Notes: generated from the letters alone by a model not told the origin. Shown: positions 34,100-46,688, counted from the first letter of the stretch. The stretch is DNA of 64,000 nt from Pseudoscleropodium purum (GCA_963969395.1 OZ017800.1:17454479-17518478), one strand, 5' to 3'. Numbers and translations: made by a program.

Positions 34100-35342
34100 C
34101 AACACTCCGCAAAGTTGGTTACATGTATATATGTTACTCCAATTTTTGTGTGTAGATTTAAATTTATTTTTTTAAAATTTTTTTAGATAATTTTTTGTTT
34201 GTGTGTGAAAGTGAATCATTTCAAATTACCTACCCTCTCTAAAATTTTCATATTCTTTTCATTTGTAGCAAACTGCATGGGCACTATTTAGAGTGGGATG
34301 AATCCTGTAAGTGCCCTTTAAAGTTGTGTCCTAGAGATCCCTTTAAAGAAATGAAACTAATACGGAGCAAAAATAGAAGACTACAAGGATGCAACTAATC
34401 CCCTCATTTTCGTATAGGGGTCACAAACAATGATCACTAAGTGAGGCTTCCATTGGACACAATTTTGACACCTTTCATGGTCAACTCTGGAATCTAGTAT
34501 TGATTAAGACAATATTCTATTCTTCAACATGTACTTACAATGGATAATAGAAAAAGCTATGTCCTTTAGTGCACAACACATTATAAAACTAAACATATAT
34601 ACTAATACTTAGAATACCATGAACCTACTTGTAAGTCCCACAATATAAAACAAGATGTACTACTAAAATAGAGTGTGTAAACATCCATTGGAGGGTTATT
34701 TTCTCTTTTTGGTCTTGTGATAAAATGACTAGTTTTATTCACAAGGTGTTTTTATTTGGTTCTTTTATTTTTATTTTTGTATATGAAGATACACTACTTT
34801 ACAATTCAAAAAAGTACTATGCAAAGCATTTCCTAACTACTTCAAGATGTTGGATAAAATTCCTAATTACTTGAGGATTTTGCTTGATAAATCTTCATTA
34901 AAAGGGGTTTTTTTGGGGGGGGGAGGGCCATTTCAGGCTTGTTCCCCCCTCAATTCCCCCCGCAAATAACTTTTAAATGCCACCTAGACTAGGATTTTGT
35001 TTTTTAATTTTTCTTCAAACTATACTTCTCTTTTTTCCTTAAATAATAATTAAATTTGAAAATTGATATTTTTATACTAAAAATTTATAAATAAAACATT
35101 CTTTGTAAAAATTTTAGTAAAAATATGAGTAAATTATTTTTTACAAGCTAATCCGTAAGTGTTATACATATAATAGTGGTACCATTAAAGTATAAAATAT
35201 GTGAGTTTGGTTTGAAGAAGTTGACCTCAATAGTACTATAAATGTTTTATTCAAACCACTTAAGCATCAACAATGATATATCCATATCCTTAAATTAGGT
35301 TGTTTGTTTTGTTTGATATGTTGGGTTCTAATAAACCATGAG
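34100..35342. other. AT-rich spacer with a partial family C-like end
   Basis: No gene. About 34893-34970 ('cttcattaaaaggggttttttt', then a G-run and 'ccctcaattccccccgcaaataac') resembles the left part of the C element at 35343, but no matching right end was found. Confidence 0.45.
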
Positions 35343-35625
35343 CATTAGAAGATTTTGAAGGTATAGGAGGGTTGTTTCAAGTTGGTGCTCCCCACAATTC
35401 CCCCCATAGAAAAAAAAACACCATGTTGTAAAAAGAAACTGAAAATAAATAAATGAATTTCTTAAAATAATAAAAAAATTTGAATTTTTTGTTTAATTAT
35501 TATTATTTTTGAAAATGACATGGCAGTTGTTTTGCCACATTAGACAACAAGTTTCTACAAGTTTGAAGAGTTGAAAAATGTCAGGGAACTTGTAGCCCTC
35601 CCAAACCTCTGAAAATCTTCTAATA
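35343..35625. mobile_element. Family C element (copy 6)
   Basis: Left end CATTAGAAGATTTTGAAGG, right end CCTCTGAAAATCTTCTAATA, so the ends are inverted repeats. The centre has the imperfect palindrome 'tgacatggcagttgttttgccacatta'. About 283 bp, non-coding. Confidence 0.7.
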
Positions 35626-35639
35626 GGTGTCCAATGGCA

Positions 35640-36847
35640 TTCTTCAAATCACTCAAAAGCTCTTGGCAAGGAATGGTGCATGTACTATATTTTGTAGTGT
35701 TTCAACTTATGGTACAAAAGTTATTGAATTTCAAAGTTTTATGAATAGAAAAATAGAATTAAATTATCCTTAATTTTGAAAAATTCATAACTTTTGCATT
35801 GCATGTCCAAAACCCCCAAAACAAAGTCTTTGCATTTGTTTGTAGATAAGGCTTTCTATTCATGTAATTTCATGGTGTTTGGGCCTACATTGTAGACATT
35901 ATGAATTTTTTTTAATTAAAAAATTGAATTATTGAATTTTAAAGTGTGAAAACTATTGAATTTCAAAGTTTAAATAGATTAAGAAAATGAAAAAAATTAA
36001 TTTTACTTTTATTTTGGTTGTGGCAATGACTTAAGACACACTTGTCTATACCATTTTGGCCTAGTGATATCTTGAACCAAAATGAGGATGGAAATATTAT
36101 TTTAAATGGGAAAAAAGGTTCAAATTCAAACATAGTAGCCAATGCGGACAAGAATAGAATAAGTAGTACAACCATTGAATTGATAATGTCAACAATGCCT
36201 ATTCAAAGAAAAGGGGGTATTTTAGACCCCACAAGAATAGACCTTCACAAGAAGTATTCCAAAGATCAACCGAAGGGAGGAGAAGAGGCAAAAGTAATGA
36301 ATTGACATCTAAAGTAGTAAGAGATGCAAATAAAGATCCTTTTCTACCATTCAATCCAAAAAATGATGTCATTATAAGCCAATTTGTAGCTCTTACTGTA
36401 GAGTTGAGGGAAGTAAGAGGATGGTACCTTTCTATATAAAGAAGGTGTTGGAATTTGGTCAAGGGAAGTTGGCTTTGAAGATGAAAATCTTATAGTACTG
36501 ACCTACTATGAAATCTAGAGCAAAGGAAGAAGTTAGTAGTAATAGAGTGAGGTACACAAATTGCATAGGAACTGTCTAGTGAGAGGTTCACTTAGATTGA
36601 GAAAGAAGTTGCTATATATTCATGGATGGATGTCCCTCATTGAGGAAGAAGTGATCCTGTAGTAGGTTCAAAGATTACAATGCATGGTGTGCAAACTGAA
36701 GAGATAGTGATAATTCTAGTAGAGACTAAATTGCATCTTCTAAAGTACTTAGCAATGCAAATGGAGGACTTAAATAACGAATGTTTGCATAATGATTTAA
36801 ATATGTATTAGAGAAGTATCATGTTATGCATACACTTTTGGCCATAT
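35640..36847. other. AT-rich spacer with K-like fragments and a decayed frame
   Basis: 35640-36045 includes text like the family K reverse strand ('ttttacttttattttggttgtggcaatgac'). 36050-36480 has purine-rich, mildly protein-like frames (for example 36042-36305, plus strand) broken by stops. It could be an old retroelement or gene remnant; no motif was identified. Confidence 0.35.
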
Positions 36848-37065
36848 ATTTGTAGTTTGTTTATTACATTGAGATCTTTTAGACCATTTGTTCCCTAGTT
36901 GCATTCTTGGTATTGTTAGAACACCCTTGACAAGGAGGGGTGCACTAGCTTTGTTTCATGGCATTCTAACCTACGATGTGAAAATTATTGATTTTTGAAG
37001 TTTTTGTAAATTACAAAATTACTTTTGCTTTAATTTCAACCTTGGCAACGACACATGGTACATTA
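36848..37065 (-). repeat. Family K copy, inverted
   Basis: 'gtttgtttattacattgagatctttta' through 'gacaaggaggggtgcactagctttg' to 'ccttggcaacgacacatggtacatta'. Confidence 0.6.
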
Positions 37066-38299
37066 GTGACTACTAAACTTGCTTCTACATAACTTGCTTC
37101 TACATGAAGTCCATGTCAATTACCTAATCCCAAATTAATATATAATTAATTTTTCACCTACTTGCATTGTGCTATGCCTTACCTAGTAAGAGTGTTGGTC
37201 CTTGGCTCTTTTGCTTAGCAAGAGCAAAGGAGTTATATATGAGATAGCGACACACTTGCTACAGTTTCAAGTATTGTCCCTCCGAATTTTCCTTCTTCTC
37301 CGAGCTTATACAAAATTGGGGGGCACTTCAACAGAAGGTCCATTTCCGCTTTAATGTTAAAGAGCTAGGACTTTAAAGTCCAGACAAAGAGTTTAATTTT
37401 CGGTGTTGCCACAGATATCCAGAACAAACGAGGAGCATATTCTGGGAGAAAATGATGCATCTTGGACTATTGAGAATAATTATAGTTATTAGGCACTCAA
37501 GGTGTATAGTGACACTTTGTGTTACTATGCACTCCCCCCCTCAATTTTTATTTAAAATTTTTTATTTTACCACCCCCACTCACCCCCATCCCCTCTTGTA
37601 ATCTTCAAAATCAAAGTTCTTAACAAAAAATATGGGACAATTGATCTCGTATCCAATATTGTATCTGTATTCAATACCCATATCCAATACCCATATCCAA
37701 TACCCATATTCAATATTCGTATTTAGTATATGTATTTAGTACTCATATCTAGTATTCGTATTCGTATTCAATATTTGTATTTTATATTTGAACGGTCCAA
37801 ATTAAATTTCACAAGATCATCATCTTGTGATTTTTTGAGAAATCAACGTCAATTTTGAAGGTAAGCATTTTTTTTCAAAAAAATCAACGGCTCACAAATT
37901 TTTTGAGAGAGGAGGGGTGAACTAATGGGAAACTGAGGTGGCAAGCGAGTTTCAGTGTATAGTTAAATTGTGGACCATCTAGCTGTGGTAAAGCGAAAGT
38001 TCGTTTCCTGGATTCCCTGGCCGGAAGACACAGTAATTGGTGTAGAAAAAATCGGTAAAAGCAGAGAAGACGTACAGTTTCTTGACTGACTTTCTTTAAA
38101 ATTGGAGATTCTCACGAGCTTCAATTCTGGTTTTCCTTTGAAGCACAAGCGAATGATCGAGTTGTCCTTATTTGTGTCGACGTACAGAAGCTATGGAGTC
38201 CGCAAGAGTTTCTGCCCAAACCATGCTTCGCCTTCATCAGGATTGAGAAGACTTAAGAAATTATTCAGTGGTGCGAGCGACTGGATCGATATATCGACA
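37066..38299. other. Upstream region of the receptor kinase, with minisatellite and family H motif
   Basis: 37655-37790 is a degenerate tandem repeat of TATCCAATACCCA/TATTCGTATT-like units. 37880-37966 ('aatcaacggctcacaaattttttgagagagg...ttcagtgtatagttaa') resembles 13130-13216 (family H). The last few hundred bases, less AT-rich, are the likely promoter and 5' UTR of the kinase gene. An in-frame segment upstream of the chosen ATG (38102-38299) lacks signal-peptide character. Confidence 0.45.
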
Positions 38300-41200
38300 A
38301 TGGGCAAGCTGCTGGAGATGAGGCTGGTTACTGTCGTCGCTTTAGTTTGCATCCTCAACGCTTCAGGAGCGTGGTCGCAAGCTGATCCAGGCCCGTGAAT
38401 TCAACCTCTCGATCAATCTTGTTGCTTGCAATTGCTCTTGTAATTGACTCTCAAGATATCACACACTTCGATGGGTATACGCTTATACCAGAGAAGTAGT
38501 GAACGTGTTAATCAGTAGATTATTTTGTACAAATTCTCTCGATCGTTCCATGTTTTTCAGTTTCTGAGTCTCCGATCTTCATGAGGAGGACTGATGTAAG
38601 TTAAGAATCTGTGAACTGTTGAGCCTTGTAAGACTCCACCCGCATCAATTGTGGCTTAGTCGCTAGCTAGGTGTCCTCGATCACTGCCTTGGTTGGTGTG
38701 GGCAAACATTATTTGCTGATAATGTAAGTCTGTAGACAGAAGATACATCTACAGTGGATTTGAGGAAGTTTTGAGTACTTGAAGGGAGGTAGTTCAAATG
38801 TTTCTTTGGTCTGAGCACCGAAAGGGATCAATGGACTCGTTCACACTTAACCCCTAGAAGGTCTCATCTCTGTCCAAAAACAAAACAACTCAAAACTGTC
38901 ACTTCCATTGCAAAGAGCAAAAATATGTGAAAAATTGATTGCCAAGAAAACAAGATGTTTTGTAACTTTCACAAAACTATTCCAAATGGAATGAATCAAA
39001 AGCTTTCCATGTAGACAAAAACATGAAATAGATAAGAAACAGATTTTTATGATTTTTATGATTTTTATTTCAGGTTCTTGTGAATTTCTTTTGTTCCCTT
39101 TCCAAGGGAAAAATTGTGCTTAGGATGGCATAACTCTTGCTCCTCATCACTGATTGGAAAGAAATATTAAATTCCTAGAAAGCTAATAATTATATTTTTC
39201 CATCTCAAGAAAAAAGTTTCCAAAAATCTCAACCGAAATTTGAGACCGTAGGAGCCTGCTAGAAACCCATTTTGTCCCGTGAGGAAACAATCAATGGGTT
39301 TCCTTTATGGATTAACCTTGAACTCTTGAAGCATATGTGTATCTTGTCTGGATTAGCTGCTGGATTTCTCATTGTCACTGGAAGAAGTAATGATTCTGGA
39401 TCTGGTGAGAATTAATGCATTTTCACCAGAGATTTCTAGCTCATATTGCTGTCTGAAACTGTCTTGCTTTGCTTTGCTTTGCTTTGGCATGGCAGGGGTA
39501 TTTCTCAACATCGACTGCGGTGGCTCACGCAATCTTACTGACCCCATCACAAACTTAACATGGTACGCGGACACTGGTTTCATCAGCACTGGAGAGTCCT
39601 CTTCCAACGTGCCTATCTTTGACGGCAGTCGTGAACTCAACACCCTCCGATACTTCAACGATACTCGTTTTCCGAAGTACTGTTACAAGCTGCCAGTGGA
39701 ACCCCAATCCACGTACATGCTGAGGACGGAATTCTTCTACGGATTCTACGATGGTGGGGATGGGGACTCTCCGCCGTCGTTCCAGATGACCTTAGATGGA
39801 CTACAGGTTTCGAATGTCACCAGTACTAATGACACTGACACTGCCTATTACTATGAGACAACGTATGTGACCAAAGGGAACACGACGTTCCTTTGCTTGC
39901 TGAGAGACGAGACCAACGCCAACCCTTACATTTCGAGCATCTCGTTACGCCTTGTCAACCCATACCCCTTCATGTATGACAATCATCTGTCCAAGGGGTT
40001 CGTGGCTAACACGCTGGCGAGATACAGTTTTGGATCTAGCAAGAATCCAAGGTGGGTCATGGGTGGGTGTCAGTTTATATCTGCATTCTTGTGCCTTCAA
40101 TTTTATTTGGTTCACTTTCATTTAATTTTATGTGTGAAATGACCTCTCATAGCATTGGATTCTAATGCTCATAACTATTAAAACCATTGCACAGGTATCC
40201 CGATGACATTTACGATCGGTATTGGACTTCCGTTGATGAGAGACCGTCATCCTTACTGAATTCCACAACTCCACTTCAAGTCCTGAATACGACGAAGTTC
40301 TTACTTTACGCAGGCGGCAACCCTGAGTATGCTCAAGTGCCACTGATGGTTCTTCAATCTGCGTTAACTTCAAGCTCCCGCATGACACTAACGCTGAATC
40401 ACGATTCCTCGGGGGGCACGGGATTCCTGTTTTTGCACTTTGCGGAATTGAATCCTGCAGTAAATGCAACCTCAAGAGTATTCATGGTGAATACCAGCTG
40501 GGGAGACGGAGGTGAAGTGAACATATTCAACTACAGCTTGTCGACCGGGGGCAATGCCACTGGTTGGATGTCTGACATTAATTTCACGAGTATTGGTTAT
40601 GAGACTGTAGACCTTGTTCCTACTTCCTATTCTGTCTATGGCCCAATGGTAAATGCTGCTGAGTTTTTCGAATATTTAGAGGACAAGTCGCGTTCGAAGA
40701 CTCTTGCCGTGGATGGTGAGTGTGCGCTAAGGTCTGCGCTTTTCTTCAATTTCTTTCCAATTAAAAGATACCTAGTATATCACCTCGAATTCACTGTACT
40801 GTTATTAGAAATGGGACCTTTCAGATTGTTGCATTGAAGTCCTACATTTGAAATGGAAGTGGCTCTAATCGCTTGTGAAACTCAAGTGCAGCACTCGCCA
40901 TTGAGGACATTAAGTCGAGTTTGGGCCTTGGAGAGTGGACTGGTGATCCGTGTATCCCTGTTCCTCACACTTGGGTGAATTGCTCAACAGCCGACCCTCC
41001 AACTATCGAATCAGTGTGAGTATATATGTTAGCAACTCGTTAATTGTCTTCCAATTTAAAGGCATTTCTTTTCTCTTTAATTGTTTAGTCAGTCCGATGA
41101 TTTCATACCCCGGATGGTGTATGAAATTCGTCTGGCGAATATGGTCTTTAATTTCATCTCTGGAAATGCAATCCTGTTCAACATGGATAGTGCTGATCTT

Positions 41201-44200
41201 TTGTAAGGATTGAATTTATTTTGTTCTGATGTGCTTACAACATTAATTCTCAGCTAGCTCTATGGAAATCTGGACAGCTTAGAGTTTGAATTCTAGTTTA
41301 AGACTGACCGAGGTGATCACTTGAGCTTTATTTGCACCTTCGCAGGGACCTCTCCAACTACAATTTGGCAGGGACTATACCTGTTGCATTTGCCAAGCTC
41401 CAGACGCTCACCACCTTGTACCTACTTCAACCCTCATATACTTGGAAATCCAATCTACGGCAATTCAAGCTACATTAGTCACGCATACTCGCTAAAAATG
41501 TTGTGACGAGAGTTGTCATCACACTTTGCTAAGAGGACGTACTCTCTTCTCTGCTAATTTTACAATCTATTGAAATTTTATGCAGAATATTTGCTTGCAA
41601 TGTGCAGAAATCTTTCTGACAACAATTTGCAAGGGGAGTTGCCCGACTTGAGTCCTTTGACAAATCTTCGAATATTGTAAGTTTTGTGATCGTAGCATCG
41701 TTGACCTTAACCATCGGAGCCATCGATGTTATCCGCTACTTCTTTGATAGTTCTGCAACCTGTCGCGGGTCTAAGATCGTCGTGAGGGCCTATTCTGACT
41801 ACCAATTTCTCTGAATTTAGGGATCTGCAGGATAACAATCTAAACGGGTCACTGCCCGAGTGGTTAGGAAATCTAAAATTTCTGACAAAACTGTAAGTAA
41901 TACTCAAAACCCATCTTCAGAAACTTCAACCATTTCCGATTCATATGTAGCGCCGATGCAATCAGTCCATTTTCTGTGTGATTCGGGACGACTATCACAC
42001 GACTGACTCACTGATTTAGTTAGTGAAACAGCTATGTGCAGAACAATAATTTCACGGGTGCTATTCCTTCAACCCTTAACAGAACTGGACTGACCTTCGA
42101 GTAAGCTGATCTTACTTCTCTCATCTGAATACGCAGTACATTCTTTTTTGGAACTGTTCTAGCAAAGGTGCTCAATTAGCTCTGCACTCGTTAATGTTGT
42201 GAATTTGTTTCCACATGTGTGAAGGTATCAGCCTGGAAATACACTCGTTTGGTCACAAGTCATTGACGGACATCCTCACAAGACCAATATTGGGGTCATT
42301 GTTGGTCCTGTTATTGGAGGTGCAGTAGCAGTAGTTGTTGCGGCATTCTTCATCATTTACTGTTGTGTTTGCAAAAAACGTCGGTCCGGAAACTACAACG
42401 TTTACTCTACAAGTGCAGCCAAGGCTTCTGCTGTAGAATTAGCAACAGGTCGAGCTCCTAATGCTGGAGGTGCAAGATCGTTCTCTGTGGCAGAACTTAC
42501 AAGAGCAACAGAAAACTTCAATAGAGAGATTGGCAAAGGAGGGTTTGGATCTGTCTATTATGGAAAGCTTCCAAATGGCCTCGAGGTTGCCGTCAAGGTC
42601 CTTGGCAGCCAAGGAAGTAGCCAAGGAGCGAATGAGTTTTTCAACGAGGTATTGTAATTTCAACCCTCTTCCCTGATCCCTTCAAGCTACTTGACGTGCA
42701 CTCTTATTTGAAAATCTTATTTGTTTGTACTCGCGTTCCCGCGGTTTAGTTTCTTCCTTCTGTCACATTTTAAGCCCTACTTATTGTGTGAACTAAAAAT
42801 AGGCTTAAAGCTTACAGGCAAACATGTTAGGTTCCCGAACCTGTTTTTATCCTTCCAAGATTTAAGGACATGCGGATTTTTCTTTCTCTAAGACATTTTG
42901 CTGCCTTCCTTTCAGTTCCTGCAGATACGGAAACGACCAATTGTTGGCCTCAAAGAGATTGTAGAGTTTGCATTACTTTTTGCAATGGTTTTACAATGCC
43001 CACGAATTTTGTTTCAATGACTTTGCAATGTTCTAATATGAAGTACTGCACTGCGTTTGCAATGGTTTATAGTTTGCAACAGTTTAGAAATATAATAGCA
43101 TGGATTCAATGTCCAATACTTAAACTAAGTTCTGTTACACACTGTTCCATTGCAAAACCATTGCAAACGCCTTGGTAGCTATTGTGTTGCAGTCACTGCT
43201 TTCTGGTGTAGTGTAATGGAAAAGAATTCTGCAATGTGAGGTATTGACATGCTGCTATTGGTGTGGGAGGGCAGGTTGATGTGCTGTCCAGAGTTCATCA
43301 CAGAAACTTGGTTTCATTGTTGGGCTTCTGCAATGAAACGGACAACCAAATGTTGGTATACGAGTATCTACCCCAGGGATCTTTACGAGACCGATTGAAT
43401 GGTATGATCAATTCTAGCACAAATCCTCACAAGTTTTTTCTTCCAAATTTGATTCTACAACCTTTCCCCCCCACCCCAACACACACACACACACCAGTTG
43501 TACTGATCGAACCCTGTCAACAACATCAGTCAATTCTCAGTTTCGGCGTCCTCCGCTCCTTCAAAACTGACACTTTTCCGTGAAACTGTCATGTACTCAA
43601 ATAGTGTCCGGAAATCTGGGAGTGCTTGATTTCAAGGCCCGCCTGAATGTGGCGTTGAATGCAGCGCAAGGTACGTAGCCGCCAAGTTCAACTTTGATCC
43701 ACTGATCCCTTGCTTCTGGTTCTCCACGAGTATCAAATTTTGACCAGCTAGCGTTTTTCAGTGAAACTCACAGTCTTCGTTTGGAGCATCATCAGATGCT
43801 TTTGTCAGCACTACTAGAAGAAAACCCGTCCGTCCCTAACTTAAAGTATTCTAGCAAACATAATTGCATGAAACCTTGCTATGTGGAATGGCATTAAAGG
43901 CAGTTTCTAACGTGAAATCTACCAATTTTAACACGCAGCTAAAGTCTTACAGCACGTGTCAGGATGGGTTGTCCGTTTTGTACTGAGTGTGGGGTGTTGG
44001 TGAATTGAATCTTCTAGGGCTGGAGTACCTACACACTGGCTGCAATCCATGCATAGTGCACCGAGACGTGAAGAGCTCCAATATCTTGCTCACCAACACA
44101 AAAGAAGCAGCCAAAGTGTCCGACTTTGGGTTGTCGAGATTGTTCCCTGGGGAAGATGGCTCCGTCACCGTCGTCAAAGGCACCCGAGGATACATTGACC

Positions 44201-45774
44201 CAGAGTAATTAATCAGCTCACCTTATATGAGCCACCGTAACACCAATGCCAATTTTGAAGAGAATGTGTTGAGGATTTGATCCATGACGCTAATCTTTTT
44301 TTCTTGTATTTGCATCCCCTCTAAGAATCTGACTTAGAAGGTATGCAGCCAATGAGATTGAAGTGCACAAAGATATCTTCACTTGAGGTCAATTTCAAGT
44401 GCGAATTCTTGAAGTCTACACTTTTGACTGTTAGCCCTTCTCATAATCAGCAACTGGAAATTGGGGAAATCTGTAGTACGAACATAACATGCTTTTTACG
44501 ATTTTACAGTGGGAGTTTGCAGATTACGTAACAAAAATGAAATTTGGAACGATCAGATGTTGATCATACAATGAAAAAATGTCATTATCCAGTCCAGATT
44601 CACTTGCATACGTTGCTCTCAATCCCGCATCATTCATGGTGATTTGAATCCTAATTTTATCAATTCTCTTGCTTGTCTGCAGGTATGTGACAACTCACTT
44701 CTTGACGTCCAAGAGTGATGTGTACAGCTTTGGCGTTGTGCTTCTGGAGCTCTTGACAGGCCGTGTCCCGCTTCCTTCAAGTTCTGAACCGCAATCCGAC
44801 TTTGCTTGGACTCTCTGCGACTGGGTACGTACCTCGCTACTTACCCGCTTTACTTCAAGATCTCTTCGCAATGTGAGCTAGATGGGAGAAAACTTTGCCT
44901 CAACTAGCCCATGAACATAAACTCGATATAGGCTAGATCGATGGCGGTCTTTGTCATGGATGTTTTCATGCACAATCAAGTGAGCAATCAAACAGGGAGA
45001 CGGCTATCTCTGGTTCCCAGATCGCCCCCGGAGTTCACACTGTTGCCTGCATGGAAAATCATTTGCCACTGATTCTCCCTGCTTGCTTGTTTCCCCGTTC
45101 CTAGTGCAAAACCACCTAGTGAACTCCTGATTTTCCCGTCATAGAAACAAGAATAATCTCTCTGTGTATGCTAAATAGCCGCCTGTAAGATATGAGAGAA
45201 TGAACTCAATGGCCTCATGCACAGACCGTTACTCTTCCTTGCCTATCTAATTTGAACGTCAGTTTCGGAAGGCCATAGCCACACACGGTAATGAATACCG
45301 AACAGCTAACAAAGGATTAGGGTTTCGGTAGCTGCTGCTCTAACAATTGGCAATACAAGAACTTGCACATCTATCGACGCAGCAAGCTAATGTCCATCTC
45401 AAAACGCCACAATCAGGGAACACCGCTACGCTACGTTTACAGAGTTCACGTTGCTCTCACTAGCTGACAGTGGACCTGCATGATGACTTCATTCATTGCA
45501 GGTGCGAAGGATGCTCCAGAGTGGTGGCGACACGGACAAGATCCTGGACCCAAGCTTGAAGTCTTCCCATCCTGACAAAGAGGCGGTGTGGAAATTGACA
45601 GACGTGGCGATGATGTGCGTGGAGCCCAAGTCCATTCACAGGCCTTCCATGGCGGAGGTGGTCTATGAGCTGCGAAGCGCGCTTACCATGGAAGAGGCCA
45701 ACACCGGGACAGCTTACACTTATCATTCGGGTGCTTATAACTCCAGTGTTCCCAGTTGGCCAGCTGCTCGGTGA
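38300..45774 (+). CDS. Malectin-like/LRR receptor kinase, LRR-I type, 15 exons
   Basis: Exons by splice sites and frame: 38300-38390, 39496-40051, 40195-40715, 40892-41015, 41089-41202, 41346-41417, 41608-41676, 41821-41892, 42032-42100, 42225-42648, 43275-43401, 43605-43670, 44018-44204, 44683-44824, 45502-45774; 968 aa. Residues 1-27 form a signal peptide and ~32-400 a malectin-like ectodomain (VFLNIDCGG at its start). The WTGDPCIP motif follows, then LRRs at about 445-562, mostly one repeat per 69-72-bp exon. The membrane span is 585-612. In the kinase: P-loop G666KGGFG, K687, HRDVK 783-787, DFG 804-806, GTRGYIDPE 823-831, all intact, so probably an active plasma-membrane Ser/Thr kinase. 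The family layout and a C-terminal P-A-A-R resemble Arabidopsis At1g67720/At2g37050. Ligand unknown. Odd: intron 1 needs a GC donor; the first LRR (exon 5) is degenerate. Confidence 0.9.
38847..39315 (+). mobile_element. Short family B-like element inside kinase intron 1
   Basis: 469 bp between TTAACCCCTAGAAGG and CCTTTATGGATTAA, with the B landmarks 'aaaactgtcacttcc' and 'atggaatgaatcaaaagctttccatgtag'. It lies wholly within intron 1 (38391-39495) and makes up about 40 percent of it. Confidence 0.65.
42649..43274 (+). other. Kinase intron 10 with a perfect 16-nt inverted repeat
   Basis: GCGTTTGCAATGGTTT at 43053-43068 is the exact reverse complement of 43155-43170, 86 bases apart. Additional 'gcaatggttttacaat' text lies nearby at about 42982. 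This may be the remnant of a small inverted-repeat element in the intron. Confidence 0.55.
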
Positions 45775-45849
45775 ATCGATCCATGGTACCCTACATACAG
45801 ACACTCAAACCTCAGTCTTTTATGCTACTGTCTTTGGGGATTGGTGGAC

Positions 45850-46134
45850 TTCCAAAGGCACGCACGTTGTATGACAATTGTGACACTTGATGTGAAGTTA
45901 TTAGGGTGGCAGGAGTCAGGAAGGAAGGTGGTGTAGAATCCTTCACAAGCTCTTCTCAAGCTCTTCGTCATCACTTTTGGATGCGAGTTCCAGTTCCAAA
46001 GGCACGCACATTGTGTGACAATTGTGACACTTGATGTGAAGTCGATAAGGGTGGCAGGAGTCAGGAAGGAAGGTGGTGTAGAATCCTTCACAATCATCTC
46101 AAGCTCTTCGTCATCGCTTTTGGATGCGAGTTCC
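45850..46134 (+). repeat. Tandem duplication, two ~144-bp units, after the kinase stop
   Basis: Unit 1 is 45850-45993 and unit 2 is 45994-46134. Both open 'ttccaaaggcacgcac.ttgt' and include 'caattgtgacacttgatgtgaag', 'gtggcaggagtcaggaagg' and 'atccttcacaa', closing 'ttttggatgcgagttcc'. They differ by few substitutions and a small deletion, so the duplication is recent. It starts 76 bp past the stop codon and so may lie in the 3' UTR. Confidence 0.85.
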
Positions 46135-46322
46135 GCTGTGATATGATGCCTACAGCTAGTGTATGTGGAGGCTCGGGAGTTTTGAACTGGGGAAGTCTTG
46201 TGGCTCAGGTTGGTGAGAGAATGGAGGATATGGTAGTAGAGAAGGCTGGTGATATTAAAGAGGTCTGGGTAGCTTCACCAATTTGATTCTAGAGGGGGGG
46301 GTTTTTATGGTTTTCATGTAAT

Positions 46323-46558
46323 CTAGTATGCCTCATGCTATTGCCACGATCAAAAGAAAGAAAAATGAATTTTATAGTTTGATTAGTTTGTAACAACTTT
46401 GAAATTCAATATCTATTCTTCAAAGAGTCAAATCGACACAAAACAAAGCATGTACACCCTTCCTTGCCGAGGGCTTTCTAACAATCCCAAATTGTGACCG
46501 GAAGACTCTTAATATGGTAGATCTAAATGTAACAAACAAAACAAACAACCTAACTTAA
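46323..46558 (+). repeat. Family K single copy
   Basis: Runs from CTAGTATGCCTCATGCTATTG through 'cccttccttgccgagggctttc' to 'aacaaacaaaacaaacaacctaactta'. About 236 bp. Confidence 0.65.
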
Positions 46559-46688
46559 GGTATGGATCTCGTAATTGAACTGTAAATCAAGCAAGTGCTA
46601 AACATTTTTAGTTTTTGAGCCGTTGTAACGTTGCTACATATGTATATTATTCTTCTCAATAACTTGGATTAATTTTTGTTCAATACTG

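Noticed and set aside
36042..36305. Protein-like plus-strand frame that might be a retroelement remnant
   Set aside because: No protease, integrase, reverse transcriptase or gag motif could be found; kept only as a remark in the spacer entry.
39353..39658. Minus-strand 101-codon frame across kinase exon 2
   Set aside because: Antisense to a supported exon; no motif.
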